A stretch of 64,000 nucleotides of DNA from Geodermatophilus sabuli (GTDB taxonomy: Bacteria; Actinomycetota; Actinomycetes; Mycobacteriales; Geodermatophilaceae), in contig NZ_JAAGWF010000010.1 of assembly GCF_010686765.1 (NCBI RefSeq), forward strand, positions 248,001-312,000, written 5' to 3'. This document shows, in pieces, positions 18,341-26,662 of the stretch. The notes below the pieces were generated by a model, which worked only from the letters and a program-made list of their open reading frames with translations, made no database searches and was not told where the DNA came from. The translations under genes were made by a program, and so were the position numbers. The stretch's first letter is position 1. The number at the start of each line of letters is the position of its first letter.

Positions 18341-19260
18341 CTGTAGCCCGCGTCACCGGCCGGGCGGCCGGCGTCCTGCACCTCGACGACGTAGCGCCAG
18401 GCGTCGGGCTGGGTGCCGTCGGTGTCGGGGAAGCCGTAGACCCGGGCGAGCTCGCCACTGGACGTGGAGCGCCCCGACCACCGCGCGCGGCCGGGGTCGG
18501 CCGCCAGCGCGGCCACCGCCCGGCCGACGAACAGCGGGCTCTCCGAGATGCAGAAGTGCGGTTCCACCGCGGTGCCCGCGCGCCAGTCCTCCTCGGTGAC
18601 GCCGAACAGGTCGAGCATCATCTCCGAGCGCAGCCAGCCCGGGGTGAGCGCGACCGCGGTGCCGCCGACGGCGCGCAGCTCGTGCGCCTGGGAGAACGCC
18701 AGCCGGGTGACCGCCACCTTCGCGAGGTCGTAGAAGACCGAGAGCCGGTAGGTGCGGTCGTTGTAGGCCGCCGTCCCGTCGGTCATCTCGACGACGAGGC
18801 CCCCGGGCCGCCGGGTCAGCAACCGCAACGCGTGCGCGCTGGTGACCAGGTGGGTCTCGACCGCCAGCCGGAGCAGCCGCAGTCCGCGGTCGAGGTCGGA
18901 CTCCCACAGCGGGACGCCGCCCTGGTACAGCAGCTCGCCGCCCCAGACGTCGTTGACCAGGACGTCGAGCCGCTGCGACTCCGCGTCGATGCGGGCCACG
19001 AGGGCGGCCACCTGCGCCGGGTCCAGGTGGTCGACGACGACCGCGATGCCGCGCCCGCCGGCCGCGGTGACCAGCTCGGCGGTCTGCTCGATCGTCTCGG
19101 GGCGGTGGTACTCCGAGGGTCGCCCGGCGGTGCTGCGGCCGGTGCACCAGACGGTGGTCCCGGCCGTCCCCAGCGCCACGGCGATCCCCCGGCCGGCGCC
19201 GCGGGTGGCCCCGGCCACGAGGGCGACGGTGCCCGACAGGTCCGGCGGCGTGTACTCCAT
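18337..19260 (-). CDS. Short-chain dehydrogenase coupled to hisA
   Basis: An NAD(P)-dependent SDR of 307 residues. It has the cofactor loop [17 protein letters not shown], a variant NNAG motif VNDVWGG, and the catalytic Tyr/Lys pair in FYDLAKVAV. It is longer than a classical SDR and has an extended C-terminal part (WRYVVEVQD), like DHRS1-type proteins. The substrate is unknown. ATG 19260 is chosen because the GTG at 19275 falls inside a strong hairpin. Its stop overlaps the hisA start by 4 bp, so hisA expression depends on this gene, which is unusual. It may mark the left edge of the inserted region. Confidence 0.85.
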   Translation of the reverse strand: MEYTPPDLSGTVALVAGATRGAGRGIAVALGTAGTTVWCTGRSTAGRPSEYHRPETIEQTAELVTAAGGRGIAVVVDHLDPAQVAALVARIDAESQRLDVLVNDVWGGELLYQGGVPLWESDLDRGLRLLRLAVETHLVTSAHALRLLTRRPGGLVVEMTDGTAAYNDRTYRLSVFYDLAKVAVTRLAFSQAHELRAVGGTAVALTPGWLRSEMMLDLFGVTEEDWRAGTAVEPHFCISESPLFVGRAVAALAADPGRARWSGRSTSSGELARVYGFPDTDGTQPDAWRYVVEVQDAGRPAGDAGYR

Positions 19261-19271
19261 GCCGGCACCCT

Positions 19272-19306
19272 GCACCGGACCACCGACGGAACGGGTGGTC
19301 CGGTGC
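19272..19306 (-). terminator. Hairpin after the left accessory operon
   Basis: A perfect 13-bp stem GCACCGGACCACC (19272-19284), a 9-nt loop and its complement (19294-19306). It follows the stop at 19321 and lies 12 nt upstream of the next gene's ATG. It probably ends transcription of the UGSC-SDR operon. No U-tract, which is usual in GC-rich actinobacteria. Confidence 0.6.
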
Positions 19307-19320
19307 CGGCTACCGGGCGG

Positions 19321-20187
19321 TCAGCGACCGGCGCCGTCGGACCCCACGGGGTCGGGCCGGCGCAACGGGAAGGGGCTCATCCCGCCGCCGTCGATCGGGA
19401 TCGCCTGCGCGGTGACGTAGCCGGCCTCCTCGGAGGCGAGGAAGGCCACCGCGGCGGCGACGTCCTCGGGGAGCCCGACCCGGCCGACCGGGATGCTGCG
19501 GCCGCGCTGCTGCATGAGGGCGGCCTCGTCGACGTCGGGAGCGGCGGACAGGAACGCGCGGCTGGTGCCGACCAGCCCCGGGCACAGCGCGTTGACCGTG
19601 ATCCCCCACGGGCCGAGGTCCATGGCCAGGGCGCGGGTGAGGCCGATGACACCGGCCTTGGACGCCGAGTACGGCCCGGAGAACGGCGCCGCGGTCAGCC
19701 CGGCCATCGAGGAGATGTTCACGATCCGGCCCGACCGCTGGGCGCGCATGACCGGTACGGCGGCCCGGCACATCAGCCAGGGGCCGCGCAGGTTGACCGC
19801 GACCACGCGGTCGAAGACCTCGACCGGGACGTCGGCCACGTCGGCACGGTCGGGACCCTGGGGCGCGGCGGCGTTGTTGACCAGGACGTCGAGCCGGCCG
19901 AACCGCTGCACCGCCTCGGCGACCATCCGGTCGGCGTCGGCCTCGACCGAGACGTCACCGAGGGCGGAGGCCGCCGTCCCGCCCGCGGCGGTGATGTCGG
20001 CGACCAGTGCGTCGACCCCGCCCCAGCCGGCCGAGCGGTCCTCCTGCTGCCGGTTGGGCACCCCGGCCGGCTGCAGGTCGGTGACGACGACGGCGGTGCC
20101 CTGCGACGCCAGCCTCCGGGCGATCGCCTGCCCCATCCCGTCGGGCTTGCCGCAGCCGGTGACCAGCGCGACCCGCTGCTGGGTCAC
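19321..20187 (-). CDS. Short-chain dehydrogenase, FabG-like
   Basis: A 288-residue classical SDR: cofactor loop VTGCGKPDGMGQAIARRL, VNNAAAPQG, catalytic NISSMAG with PYSASKAGVIGL, and the end VTAQAIPIDGGG. An insertion near residues 40-60 (RQQEDRSAGWGG) is unusual. The GTG at 20187 overlaps the upstream SDR stop by 4 bp. It is the last gene of a four-gene minus-strand operon with the CGSC pair, suggesting oxidation or reduction of a hydroxyl/keto group on the same substrate. The substrate is unknown. Confidence 0.85.
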   Translation of the reverse strand: MTQQRVALVTGCGKPDGMGQAIARRLASQGTAVVVTDLQPAGVPNRQQEDRSAGWGGVDALVADITAAGGTAASALGDVSVEADADRMVAEAVQRFGRLDVLVNNAAAPQGPDRADVADVPVEVFDRVVAVNLRGPWLMCRAAVPVMRAQRSGRIVNISSMAGLTAAPFSGPYSASKAGVIGLTRALAMDLGPWGITVNALCPGLVGTSRAFLSAAPDVDEAALMQQRGRSIPVGRVGLPEDVAAAVAFLASEEAGYVTAQAIPIDGGGMSPFPLRRPDPVGSDGAGR

Positions 20188-21071
20188 GCGTGCACCGACG
20201 GGACGCCCTCGGGGGTGGTGACCTCGACGGTCTCGGCGACCGGCGGCGCCGCGAGCTTCGGCGGCTTGGGGCTGGTCGGACCGCCGTCCACGGACAGGAT
20301 CTGACCGGACACCCAGCGGGCCCGGTCGCTGGACAGGAACAGCGTCGCCTGGGCGATGTCCCAGGGGCTGCCCTCGGTGCCCAGCCCCACCCAGCCCCGG
20401 CGGACCGCGCGCATCTCCTGGGACATGTTGGCCGCGGCGAAGGCGCCCCAGATCGCGCCGACCTGCACGCAGTTCACCCGGATGCCGCGCTCGCCCAGGG
20501 TGTTGGCGGCGCCGACGGTCATGTTCTCCAGCGCGGCCTTGGCCAGGTTGTAGACCATGCCGGGGCCGCGGGCGCGGACGCCGACGGAGCTGATGTTGAC
20601 GATGGCGCTGCCGGTGGGCAGCACCTCGACCGCGTGCCGGGTCATCTGCCAGGCGGTCGTGAGGTTGAGGTCCATGAGCTGGTGGAACCGCTCGACGTCC
20701 ACCTCGAAGATGCCCGCGCGGTCGCCGACGGCGACGTTGTTGACCAGCGTGTCGAACCCGCCGAACCGCTCGACGGTCTCCTCGACGGCCCGCTTGCAGG
20801 CGGCGTCGTCGAGCAGGTCGGCGACGACGGTGATCGCCGTCCCGCCGTCGGCCTCGATCGCGTCGACGGTCCGCTGGGCGGCGGCAGGGTCCCGGTCCAG
20901 CACGGCGACGCGGGCCCCGTGCGCGGCGAACACCCGGCTGATGGCGTAGCCGACGCCCGGCTCGTTGTCGCTCTGCTGGCCGCCACCGGTGACCAGGGCG
21001 GTCCGGCCCGCCATCCACGGACCGCCGGCGGCACCGAAGGGGTCGGTGAGGGACTCGCTGAACTCGGTCAC
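20184..21071 (-). CDS. Short-chain dehydrogenase
   Basis: A 295-residue SDR with cofactor loop VTGGGQQSDNEPGVGYAISR (an atypically long glycine loop), TLVNNVAVGD, NISSVGVRA and the YxxxK pair in MVYNLAKAAL. The C-terminus adds about 35 residues rich in Pro/Val/Thr after the normal VSGQILSVDGG end. It starts at GTG 21071, overlapping the stop of the CGSC partner gene by 4 bp, so the two are translationally coupled. The substrate is unknown; the coupling suggests a shared pathway. Confidence 0.85.
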   Translation of the reverse strand: MTEFSESLTDPFGAAGGPWMAGRTALVTGGGQQSDNEPGVGYAISRVFAAHGARVAVLDRDPAAAQRTVDAIEADGGTAITVVADLLDDAACKRAVEETVERFGGFDTLVNNVAVGDRAGIFEVDVERFHQLMDLNLTTAWQMTRHAVEVLPTGSAIVNISSVGVRARGPGMVYNLAKAALENMTVGAANTLGERGIRVNCVQVGAIWGAFAAANMSQEMRAVRRGWVGLGTEGSPWDIAQATLFLSSDRARWVSGQILSVDGGPTSPKPPKLAAPPVAETVEVTTPEGVPSVHA

Positions 21072-22171
21072 TGCTGGGCTCCTGCCTGGGTCGTGGGGGT
21101 GGTCCGGCCGACGACCGGGACGGAGCTGGCCGACCACCCGGCGAAGACCCGCACGACCATCGAGATGCCGGCGTTGCGGGCCCCGGCGACGACGATGGGC
21201 AGCGCCTCCGGCCCGCCGGTGGCGAACAGCCGGTCGAACACCTCCGGGTCGGTGGTGCCGTCGGCGGAGCGGACGCCGTTGTCACCGACGCCGTCCTTGC
21301 CGACGCGGATCAGGTCGGCCTTCGACTTGCCGCAGCGCTCGACCAGCCAGGCACGGACGTCGGCCTTGCTCATCCCCGCCCCGGCCAGCATCTGCGCGTG
21401 CTCGGGGCAGAAGACCACCGCGGCCGGGTGGTGGCGGAAGATCGCGGCGCCGCTGCGGGAGATGGTGTCGGCGAAGTCGGCCAGCAGCTGCTCCGGGTCG
21501 GCGGTGTGCCGGTTGTCGACGTACTCGGCCGTGCGGGTGAGCATGCCGGAGACCGCGGAGGTGCCGGCGGGGACGCCGCCCTCGACCGACAGCGGCTCCC
21601 AGGGGCTCTCCTCCTCGTTCTCGGCGAGGCAGACCTGCCACCGGCCGGGCAGGCCCTGGGTGGCCTGCTCGAACCCGTGCGGGACGACGCCGAGGGCGTT
21701 GCGGACCATGAGGCCGATGGACCGGGCCACCGTCATGTTGGGCCGGAAGCCGGGGCCGAACACCCCACCGGCCGCGTTGAACCCGAGCTCCTCGCGGACC
21801 GGCCCGTTGACCACCAGGAGGGGCGAGGGTCCGCTGGTCGACTGCCAGCCGCCGCCCTTGGCGGAGCGGTCGCGCTGGACGGCCTCCCAGGCGGCGAGCA
21901 CGACCGGGAAGTACTCCGGCCGGCAGCCGGCCATGGCCGCGTTGACCGCGGCGAGCTCCACGGTGACGGTGCGGTTGAGGTGCTCGAGCGCCCCGATCAC
22001 CTCGTCGGGCTGCCGGTCCACGGTCGCCAGGAACCGGTCGACCAGCGAGCGGGTCGCCGGTACCAGCGGCAGGCCGTCGGACCAGCCCTGGGCGTAGCAG
22101 TGCTCGATGGCGGCCTGGGCGGCCTCCGGGTCGGCGTCGGGGACGACGGCAGGTGCCTCCGTCACGGTCAC
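21068..22171 (-). CDS. Large partner of CGSC (UGSC-family) protein, copy 1
   Basis: A 367-residue protein of unknown function, always next to a CGSC protein here. Visible motifs: GWSDGLPLVPATRSLV, VNAAMAGCRPEYFPVVLAAWEA, a WQSTSGPSPLLVVNGPVR block, GGVFGPGFRPNMTVARSIG, and ENEEESPWEPLSVEGG. No signal peptide or membrane segment. The invariant Cys in AGCRPEYFPV, also present in copy 2, is a candidate functional residue. The GTG at 22171 overlaps the small subunit stop by 4 bp, implying 1:1 synthesis and probably a complex. It shares most motifs with the protein at 32014-33099. Enzymatic role unknown. Confidence 0.75.
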   Translation of the reverse strand: MTVTEAPAVVPDADPEAAQAAIEHCYAQGWSDGLPLVPATRSLVDRFLATVDRQPDEVIGALEHLNRTVTVELAAVNAAMAGCRPEYFPVVLAAWEAVQRDRSAKGGGWQSTSGPSPLLVVNGPVREELGFNAAGGVFGPGFRPNMTVARSIGLMVRNALGVVPHGFEQATQGLPGRWQVCLAENEEESPWEPLSVEGGVPAGTSAVSGMLTRTAEYVDNRHTADPEQLLADFADTISRSGAAIFRHHPAAVVFCPEHAQMLAGAGMSKADVRAWLVERCGKSKADLIRVGKDGVGDNGVRSADGTTDPEVFDRLFATGGPEALPIVVAGARNAGISMVVRVFAGWSASSVPVVGRTTPTTQAGAQQ

Positions 22172-22734
22172 GAGGCCTGCTTCTGCACCGCGGAGGCGCC
22201 GGTCACCGTGGTGAGGACCTCCGGCAGCAGCTGCCGGGCCCGCTCGGCGACGGCCTCGGGGTCGAGGATCGCCACCGGGTGCGCGGTGGTCAGGTAGTGG
22301 TAGCCGGGTGCGCCCTGGACCTCGGCCATGCCGCTGGCGGTGGCGGTGAAGGCGTCGGAGCAGATGACGGCCGCGGGGACGCCGGCACGCTCGAGGGCGA
22401 TGCCGTCGGCGACCGCCGACGCGCTGCACGACCCGCAGTCGCCCACCCCGACGAGGACGACGTCGCACTCGCGGACGAGCTCGGTGAGCTGCTCCTCCGG
22501 GAGCGGCAGCGCGAACGCGGTCTTGGTGCGGCGCAGCACGGTGGTCGACGCGCCGTGCTGCTCCTGCAGCAGGGTCGCCAGCTCCTCGAGGAGGAGGGCC
22601 GCGTTGTGCTTGGTGTTCTCCAGCAGCCCCAGGCGGACGCCGGTGAGGTCGGTCCGCCGCGGTGCGCTGGCCGCCCCGCCGATGCGGGTGGTGGTCTGGC
22701 CGGTCGGGTCGAGGATGTCGGCGAGCGTCGCCAT
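22168..22734 (-). CDS. UGSC-family protein, cysteine form (CGSC motif), copy 1
   Basis: A 188-residue protein with GVGDCGSCSASAVADG, where Cys100 and Cys103 form a CxxC-like redox motif. In selenoprotein members of the family the first Cys is selenocysteine; here the codon is TGC, read directly, so this is the Cys form. N-terminal LLENTKHNAALLLEEL and the later GVPAAVICSDAF and TTAHPVA are family-like. Function is not established; thiol redox or reductive cleavage is inferred. The start ATG 22734 follows GGAGGTGA (an adjacent GTG is equally possible). First gene of an operon divergent from the IclR gene at 23039. Confidence 0.8.
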   Translation of the reverse strand: MATLADILDPTGQTTTRIGGAASAPRRTDLTGVRLGLLENTKHNAALLLEELATLLQEQHGASTTVLRRTKTAFALPLPEEQLTELVRECDVVLVGVGDCGSCSASAVADGIALERAGVPAAVICSDAFTATASGMAEVQGAPGYHYLTTAHPVAILDPEAVAERARQLLPEVLTTVTGASAVQKQAS

Positions 22735-22895
22735 CACGCGGTCACCTCCGGCGCGACGGGTGCCCGCCGCGCGGTCGTCGGGGAGTGGGGACACGGGGTC
22801 TGGCGTCCTCTCGGCGCTGCGGCCGATGGGTGGACCGGGGAGCCCGCCACCCGTGCAGGATGATGGTGTCGAGGGCCACCCGCGCGCAGCGACGC

Positions 22896-22916
22896 CACTT
22901 CCCCCCGGTGGAAGCC
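22896..22916. promoter_or_regulatory. Putative IclR operator O1
   Basis: CACTTCC, 7 nt, GGAAGCC: an inverted repeat with core CTTCC/GGAAG at the spacing shared by the other sites in this region. It lies in the divergent region between the CGSC operon and an IclR gene. Binding by IclR is inferred from position and symmetry. Confidence 0.5.
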
Positions 22917-22946
22917 CGAGGTCACGGCGCCGCGCCTGGAGCGTGC

Positions 22947-22976
22947 TTGACACCGAGTGCCACAGCGCCGCAGAGT
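22947..22976 (+). promoter_or_regulatory. Promoter of IclR gene 1
   Basis: A perfect -35 TTGACA (22947-22952), an 18-nt spacer and CAGAGT (22971-22976), followed by GACCCGG. The second IclR gene has the same arrangement at 39892-39920, which supports this call. Confidence 0.5.
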
Positions 22977-23038
22977 GACCCGGCCCACCACAACGGTGTA
23001 CTTCCCAACCACCTGGGCGCGCCGAGGAGAGGACGTAG

Positions 23039-23893
23039 ATGGGAGCGACGGAACCGTTGACCGCAGCCGCCACCGAGAGCCGGACGAGCAGGATCCCCAC
23101 CGGCGGTGCGGCCACCGCGGCCGGCCGGGTGCTCGCCGTCCTCTCCGCCTTCGGGCCCGCGCACCCCTCGCTGACGCTCAGCGAGATCAGCCGCCGCTCG
23201 GGTCTGACCCTCACGACCACCCATCGTCTGGTGGGCGAGCTGCGGCAGTGGGGCGGCCTGGAGCGCGCCCCCGACGGCCGGTACGCGATCGGGCTGCGGC
23301 TGCTGGAGCTCGGCGCCCTCGCCCCGCACGGCCTGCAGCTGCGCGAGCTGGCGCTGCCCTACCTCGACGACCTCCACCAGGCCACCCGCGCGAACGTGCA
23401 CCTCGCTGTGCGGGACGGCTCCGACGGCGTCTACGTCGAGGCGCTGCGCGCCCGGGGTGCGGTCCAGGTGCTCAGCCGGCTGGGCGGGCGCTGGCCGCTG
23501 CACGCCACGGGCACCGGTCAGGTGCTGCTGGCCTTCGCCGACCGTGACGTGCAGGACGAGCTGCTGTCGACCCCGCTCAAGCGGTTCACCGCCGACACGA
23601 TCACCTCCATCGGCGAGCTGCGGCGGGTGCTGGCCGAGGTGCGGCGCACCGGGGTGGCCATCGCCGAGAACCAGCTGACGCCCGACGCGCTGGCCGTCGC
23701 CGTCCCGGTGCGGGGCCAGCGCGACGAGGTGGTCGCGGCCCTCGGCGTGACCGTGCAGCGCGGCGTGGTGCAGAGCCACGCGCTGGTGCCGGCGCTGGCC
23801 GCCACCGCGCGCGGCATCTCGCGGGCCCTGGGCGCGCCCTCGGCGAAGCCCGAGACCAGCAGCGCCCTCCGGAGTTCCTGCGCTCCCCGCTGA
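23039..23893 (+). CDS. IclR-family transcriptional regulator 1
   Basis: A 284-residue regulator: winged helix-turn-helix near residues 25-85 (LTLSEISRRSGLTLTTTHRL), then the IclR effector-binding domain (LPYLDDLHQATRANVHLAVRDG, GRWPLHATGTGQVLLAF, IAENQLTPDALAVAVPV). IclR proteins bind small aromatic or organic acids and control catabolic operons. It is a close paralogue of the protein at 39983-40825, sharing nearly identical HTH and effector blocks. It is divergent from CGSC operon 1, whose shared upstream region has a palindrome repeated elsewhere in the region. Start ATG 23039 follows a clear Shine-Dalgarno. Confidence 0.92.
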   Translation: MGATEPLTAAATESRTSRIPTGGAATAAGRVLAVLSAFGPAHPSLTLSEISRRSGLTLTTTHRLVGELRQWGGLERAPDGRYAIGLRLLELGALAPHGLQLRELALPYLDDLHQATRANVHLAVRDGSDGVYVEALRARGAVQVLSRLGGRWPLHATGTGQVLLAFADRDVQDELLSTPLKRFTADTITSIGELRRVLAEVRRTGVAIAENQLTPDALAVAVPVRGQRDEVVAALGVTVQRGVVQSHALVPALAATARGISRALGAPSAKPETSSALRSSCAPR

Positions 23894-23915
23894 GCCCGCT
23901 CGCCCGGCGCGGACG

Positions 23916-23958
23916 ACAGAGGCCGCCGGCCCCCTCGCGGGGAGCCGGCGGCCTCTGT
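23916..23958. terminator. Bidirectional hairpin between IclR 1 and the alcohol dehydrogenase
   Basis: A perfect 15-bp stem ACAGAGGCCGCCGGC (23916-23930) paired with 23944-23958, with a further CCCC/GGGG pairing in the loop. It lies between convergent genes. Confidence 0.65.
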
Positions 23959-23961
23959 TCC

Positions 23962-23991
23962 GGCCGGCCCCGTCCCGGGACGGGGCCGGCC
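23962..23991. repeat. Perfect 30-nt dyad
   Basis: Two 15-nt arms with no loop; the left arm is GGCCGGCCCCGTCCC. Immediately follows the terminator hairpin and probably adds to termination between the convergent genes. Confidence 0.5.
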
Positions 23992-23994
23992 CCC

Positions 23995-24042
23995 TTGCAG
24001 GGCCCCGCCGCGAGCCTGCGAGCGGCGGGGGCAGGGGTCCTC
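23995..24042 (-). repeat. Gene-end hairpin repeat, copy 1
   Basis: On the minus strand, directly after the alcohol dehydrogenase stop, GGACCCC leads into the core CCCCCGCCGCTCGCAGGCTC and closes with GCGGCGGGGCCCTGC, forming a GC-rich stem-loop. Two more copies follow the mqo and antiporter genes in the same orientation relative to the gene, suggesting a mobile or repeated terminator. Confidence 0.55.
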
Positions 24043-25161
24043 CTAGTCGTGGATGATCACGCCACGGATGTTCTTGCCGTCCGCGAGGTCCTTATAGGCC
24101 TCGTTGACCTGGTCGAGCGAGTACTTCCGGGTGACCAGCTCGTCGAGCTTGAGCTGGCCGGCCCGGTAGAGACCGAGCAGCCGGGGGACGTCGTAGAGCG
24201 GGTTGCAGTCGCCGAAGAGCGCGCCCCGCACCTGGCGCTGGTAGCCGATGAGCGCGCCGGCGTGGAAGTGCGCGGCCTTCTCGGTCAGCTTGCCGACGCC
24301 GGTGATGGTGACCTTGCCGCCCTTGCCGGTCATCTGGAGCGCCGAGTTGACCATCTCCTCGGTCACCACACCGGGCGTGAGGATGGCGTGGTCGGCCAGC
24401 TGGCCCCACGTCGTCTCGACGACGAACTCGTGCGCCTCCTTGGCCGTCGCGAAGGTGTGCGTCGCGCCGAACACGGTGGCCATCTCGCGCTTGAACTCGA
24501 CCGGGTCGACGACGACGACGTTCTTCGCGCCGGCGTACTTGGCGCCCTGGACGGCGTTGCTGCCGACCCCACCGGACCCGAAGACCACCACGGTGTCACC
24601 GGCGCGGACGCCCGCGGCGTAGACCGCCGAACCCCAGCCGGTCGGGACGCCGCACCCGACGAGGCAGGCGACCTCCCACGGGATGTCGTCGGCCAGCGGG
24701 ATGGCGGCCCACTCGGAGATCACCGCGTACTGCGAGAAGGAGCCCACGGTGCAGAAGCCGCCGAGGTCCTCGTCGCCGAGGTGGAACCGGAACGTGCCGT
24801 CGAGGAACATGCCGGTGCCGGCGTTGAGCCCCTTGACGCACATGTTCTGGTGCCCGGTCGAACACGGCCGGCAGGCTCCGCACGCGGGGATGTAGGAGCA
24901 GACGACCCGGTCACCGGGCTTGACCCGGGTGACGTTCGGGCCGACCGACTCGACGATCCCGGCGCCCTCGTGGCCGCCCACCACGGGCATGCGCACCGGC
25001 GCGTCGCCCTGGGTGATGTGGTCGTCGGAGTGGCACAGCCCGGATGCCGCGAACTTGACGCGGACCTCGTGCTCCTTGGGGTCGTCGAGCTGGAGGTCGA
25101 CCATCTCCCAGCCCCGGTGCGCCGCACGGGCGATGGCCGCCCTCGTCGTGATGGTGCTCAT
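24043..25161 (-). CDS. NDMA-dependent-type zinc alcohol dehydrogenase 1
   Basis: A 372-residue medium-chain zinc dehydrogenase of the actinobacterial NDMA-dependent methanol/alcohol dehydrogenase type, with tightly bound nicotinamide cofactor. Catalytic zinc ligands lie in GLCHSDDH and GGHEGAGIV, structural zinc cysteines in CGACRPCSTGHQNMC, and the cofactor loop is GSGGVGSNAVQG. Starts at ATG 25161, 10 bp after the aldehyde dehydrogenase stop. It ends with IRGVIIHD, as does its paralogue at 26663. The two share long stretches of near-identical DNA. Probable role: primary alcohol to aldehyde, passed to the neighbouring aldehyde dehydrogenase. Confidence 0.9.
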   Translation of the reverse strand: MSTITTRAAIARAAHRGWEMVDLQLDDPKEHEVRVKFAASGLCHSDDHITQGDAPVRMPVVGGHEGAGIVESVGPNVTRVKPGDRVVCSYIPACGACRPCSTGHQNMCVKGLNAGTGMFLDGTFRFHLGDEDLGGFCTVGSFSQYAVISEWAAIPLADDIPWEVACLVGCGVPTGWGSAVYAAGVRAGDTVVVFGSGGVGSNAVQGAKYAGAKNVVVVDPVEFKREMATVFGATHTFATAKEAHEFVVETTWGQLADHAILTPGVVTEEMVNSALQMTGKGGKVTITGVGKLTEKAAHFHAGALIGYQRQVRGALFGDCNPLYDVPRLLGLYRAGQLKLDELVTRKYSLDQVNEAYKDLADGKNIRGVIIHD

Positions 25162-25171
25162 GCGATCCCTC

Positions 25172-26650
25172 TCAGTTGCCGGTGCCACGGAGGGACACGG
25201 TCTTGACCTGCGTGTAGTCCAGGACGGCGTCCGCACCCATGGACCGGCCGAAGCCACTGCGCTTGTAGCCGCCGAAGGGGCCACCGATGACGCCGGCGCC
25301 GAGGGCCGCGTTGACCGCCACCTGGCCGGCCTGCAGCCCGCGGGCGAACTTCACGGCCTTGCCGACGTCGCGGGTCCAGACGGAGGCGACCAGGCCGTAG
25401 TCGGTGCCGTTGGCGACCTGGAGGGCCTGCTCGTCGTCGTCCACCGGGGTGACGCCGAGGACGGGGCCGAAGATCTCCTCCTGGTGGATCCGCATCGCCG
25501 GGTCGACGTTGTCGAACAGGGTGGGCTCGACGAAGAAGCCGCGCTCGAACTGGTCGCCGGCCGGGCGCCCGCCGCCGAGGACGAGGTCGGCGCCCTCCTC
25601 CTGGCCGAGCTGCATGTACTTGAGCACCCGCTCCTGCTGCTTGGCGTTGATCAGGGGGCCCATGTTGACCTGCTCGTGCCAGGGGCCGACCTTGACCTGC
25701 GACATGTGCTCGGCCAGCCGCTGCACGACCTCGGACTGGATCGAGCGGGCGACCACGACCCGCGAGCCGGCCGCGCAGATCTGGCCGGTGTTGAGCGTGA
25801 TGCCGCGGGCGATCGCCGGGATCGCGGCGTCGAGGTCGGCGTCGGCCAGGATCACCTGCGGCGACTTGCCCCCGAGCTCCAGGTGGAGCGGGGTGAGGTT
25901 CTTGGCGCAGGCGGCCATGATCAGCTCGCCGGTCTGCGGGGAGCCGGTGAAGCTGATCCGGCGGATCCGCGGGTGCGCCGGGATCGCGGCGCCGGCCTCG
26001 TGCCCGTAGCCGGTCACGACGTTGACCACGCCCGGCGGGATGCCGGCCTCGAGCGCCAGCTTGGCCAGCGCCAGCCCGGTCAGCGGAGCGTCCTCGGCCG
26101 GCTTGATCACGATGGTGTTGCCGGCCGCGATCGCCGGGCCCACGTCGGTGACGAACATCGGGCCGGGTGCGTTCCAGGGGATGATCGCGCCGACGACGCC
26201 GTAGGGCTCGCGGAGGGTCAGCCCGAGGGCGTCCGGGGTGTAGGTCGGCAGGGAGAGGCCCTGGACCTTGTCCGCCTGCCCGGCCGTGAACCGGAGCTGC
26301 CCGGCCATCGGCGGCGGCCCCCAGTGCGGGCGGCCGACCTCGCGGGACTCCAGGGCGTCCAGCTCGGTGATGTTCTCCTCGATCAGCGCGGCCCAGCGGA
26401 ACAGCAGCGCGGCGCGGGCGGTGGCGTTGGTGTCCCGCCAGGCCGGGAAGGCGGCCTCGGCGGCCCGGACGGCGGCCTCGACGTCGGCGGCGGTGCCGCG
26501 GGGCACCCGGGCGAGCAGCTCGCCGGTGGCCGGGTTGATGACCTCGAGGGTCTGGCCGGAGGCGGCGGGGACCCAGTCGCCGCCGATGAGCTGGGCGTTG
26601 TCGATGATCAGGGAGGTGCCGGCCTGCGGGCCGGGAGGGGCGATCGTCAT
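25172..26650 (-). CDS. NAD(P)-dependent aldehyde dehydrogenase
   Basis: Oxidises an aldehyde to the acid. A 492-residue ALDH-superfamily enzyme with the cofactor motif FTGSPQTGELIM, general-base Glu in LELGGKSP (near residue 265), nucleophile Cys in NTGQICAAGSR (near 300) and the EEIFGPVLGV motif. Normal family length, no deletion. It lies between the two zinc alcohol dehydrogenase genes on the minus strand, with gaps of 10 and 12 bp, so ADH2-ALDH-ADH1 form a three-gene operon. The physiological aldehyde is unknown. Confidence 0.93.
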   Translation of the reverse strand: MTIAPPGPQAGTSLIIDNAQLIGGDWVPAASGQTLEVINPATGELLARVPRGTAADVEAAVRAAEAAFPAWRDTNATARAALLFRWAALIEENITELDALESREVGRPHWGPPPMAGQLRFTAGQADKVQGLSLPTYTPDALGLTLREPYGVVGAIIPWNAPGPMFVTDVGPAIAAGNTIVIKPAEDAPLTGLALAKLALEAGIPPGVVNVVTGYGHEAGAAIPAHPRIRRISFTGSPQTGELIMAACAKNLTPLHLELGGKSPQVILADADLDAAIPAIARGITLNTGQICAAGSRVVVARSIQSEVVQRLAEHMSQVKVGPWHEQVNMGPLINAKQQERVLKYMQLGQEEGADLVLGGGRPAGDQFERGFFVEPTLFDNVDPAMRIHQEEIFGPVLGVTPVDDDEQALQVANGTDYGLVASVWTRDVGKAVKFARGLQAGQVAVNAALGAGVIGGPFGGYKRSGFGRSMGADAVLDYTQVKTVSLRGTGN

Positions 26651-26662
26651 GTCTGTCCGTCC

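Larger units (their letters stand above)
22735..23038. promoter_or_regulatory. Divergent control region between CGSC operon 1 and IclR 1
   Basis: A 304-bp region without a gene. It contains one TTCC-7-GGAA palindrome at 22896-22916 and a TTGACA / CAGAGT promoter facing the IclR gene at 22947-22976. The IclR gene has its own Shine-Dalgarno (GAGGAGAGG) just before ATG 23039. Confidence 0.55.

Noticed and set aside
22435-22437. Possible selenocysteine codon in the UGSC-family protein
   Set aside because: The codon is TGC in both copies (also 33357-33359), so these are ordinary cysteine forms and no SECIS element is needed.
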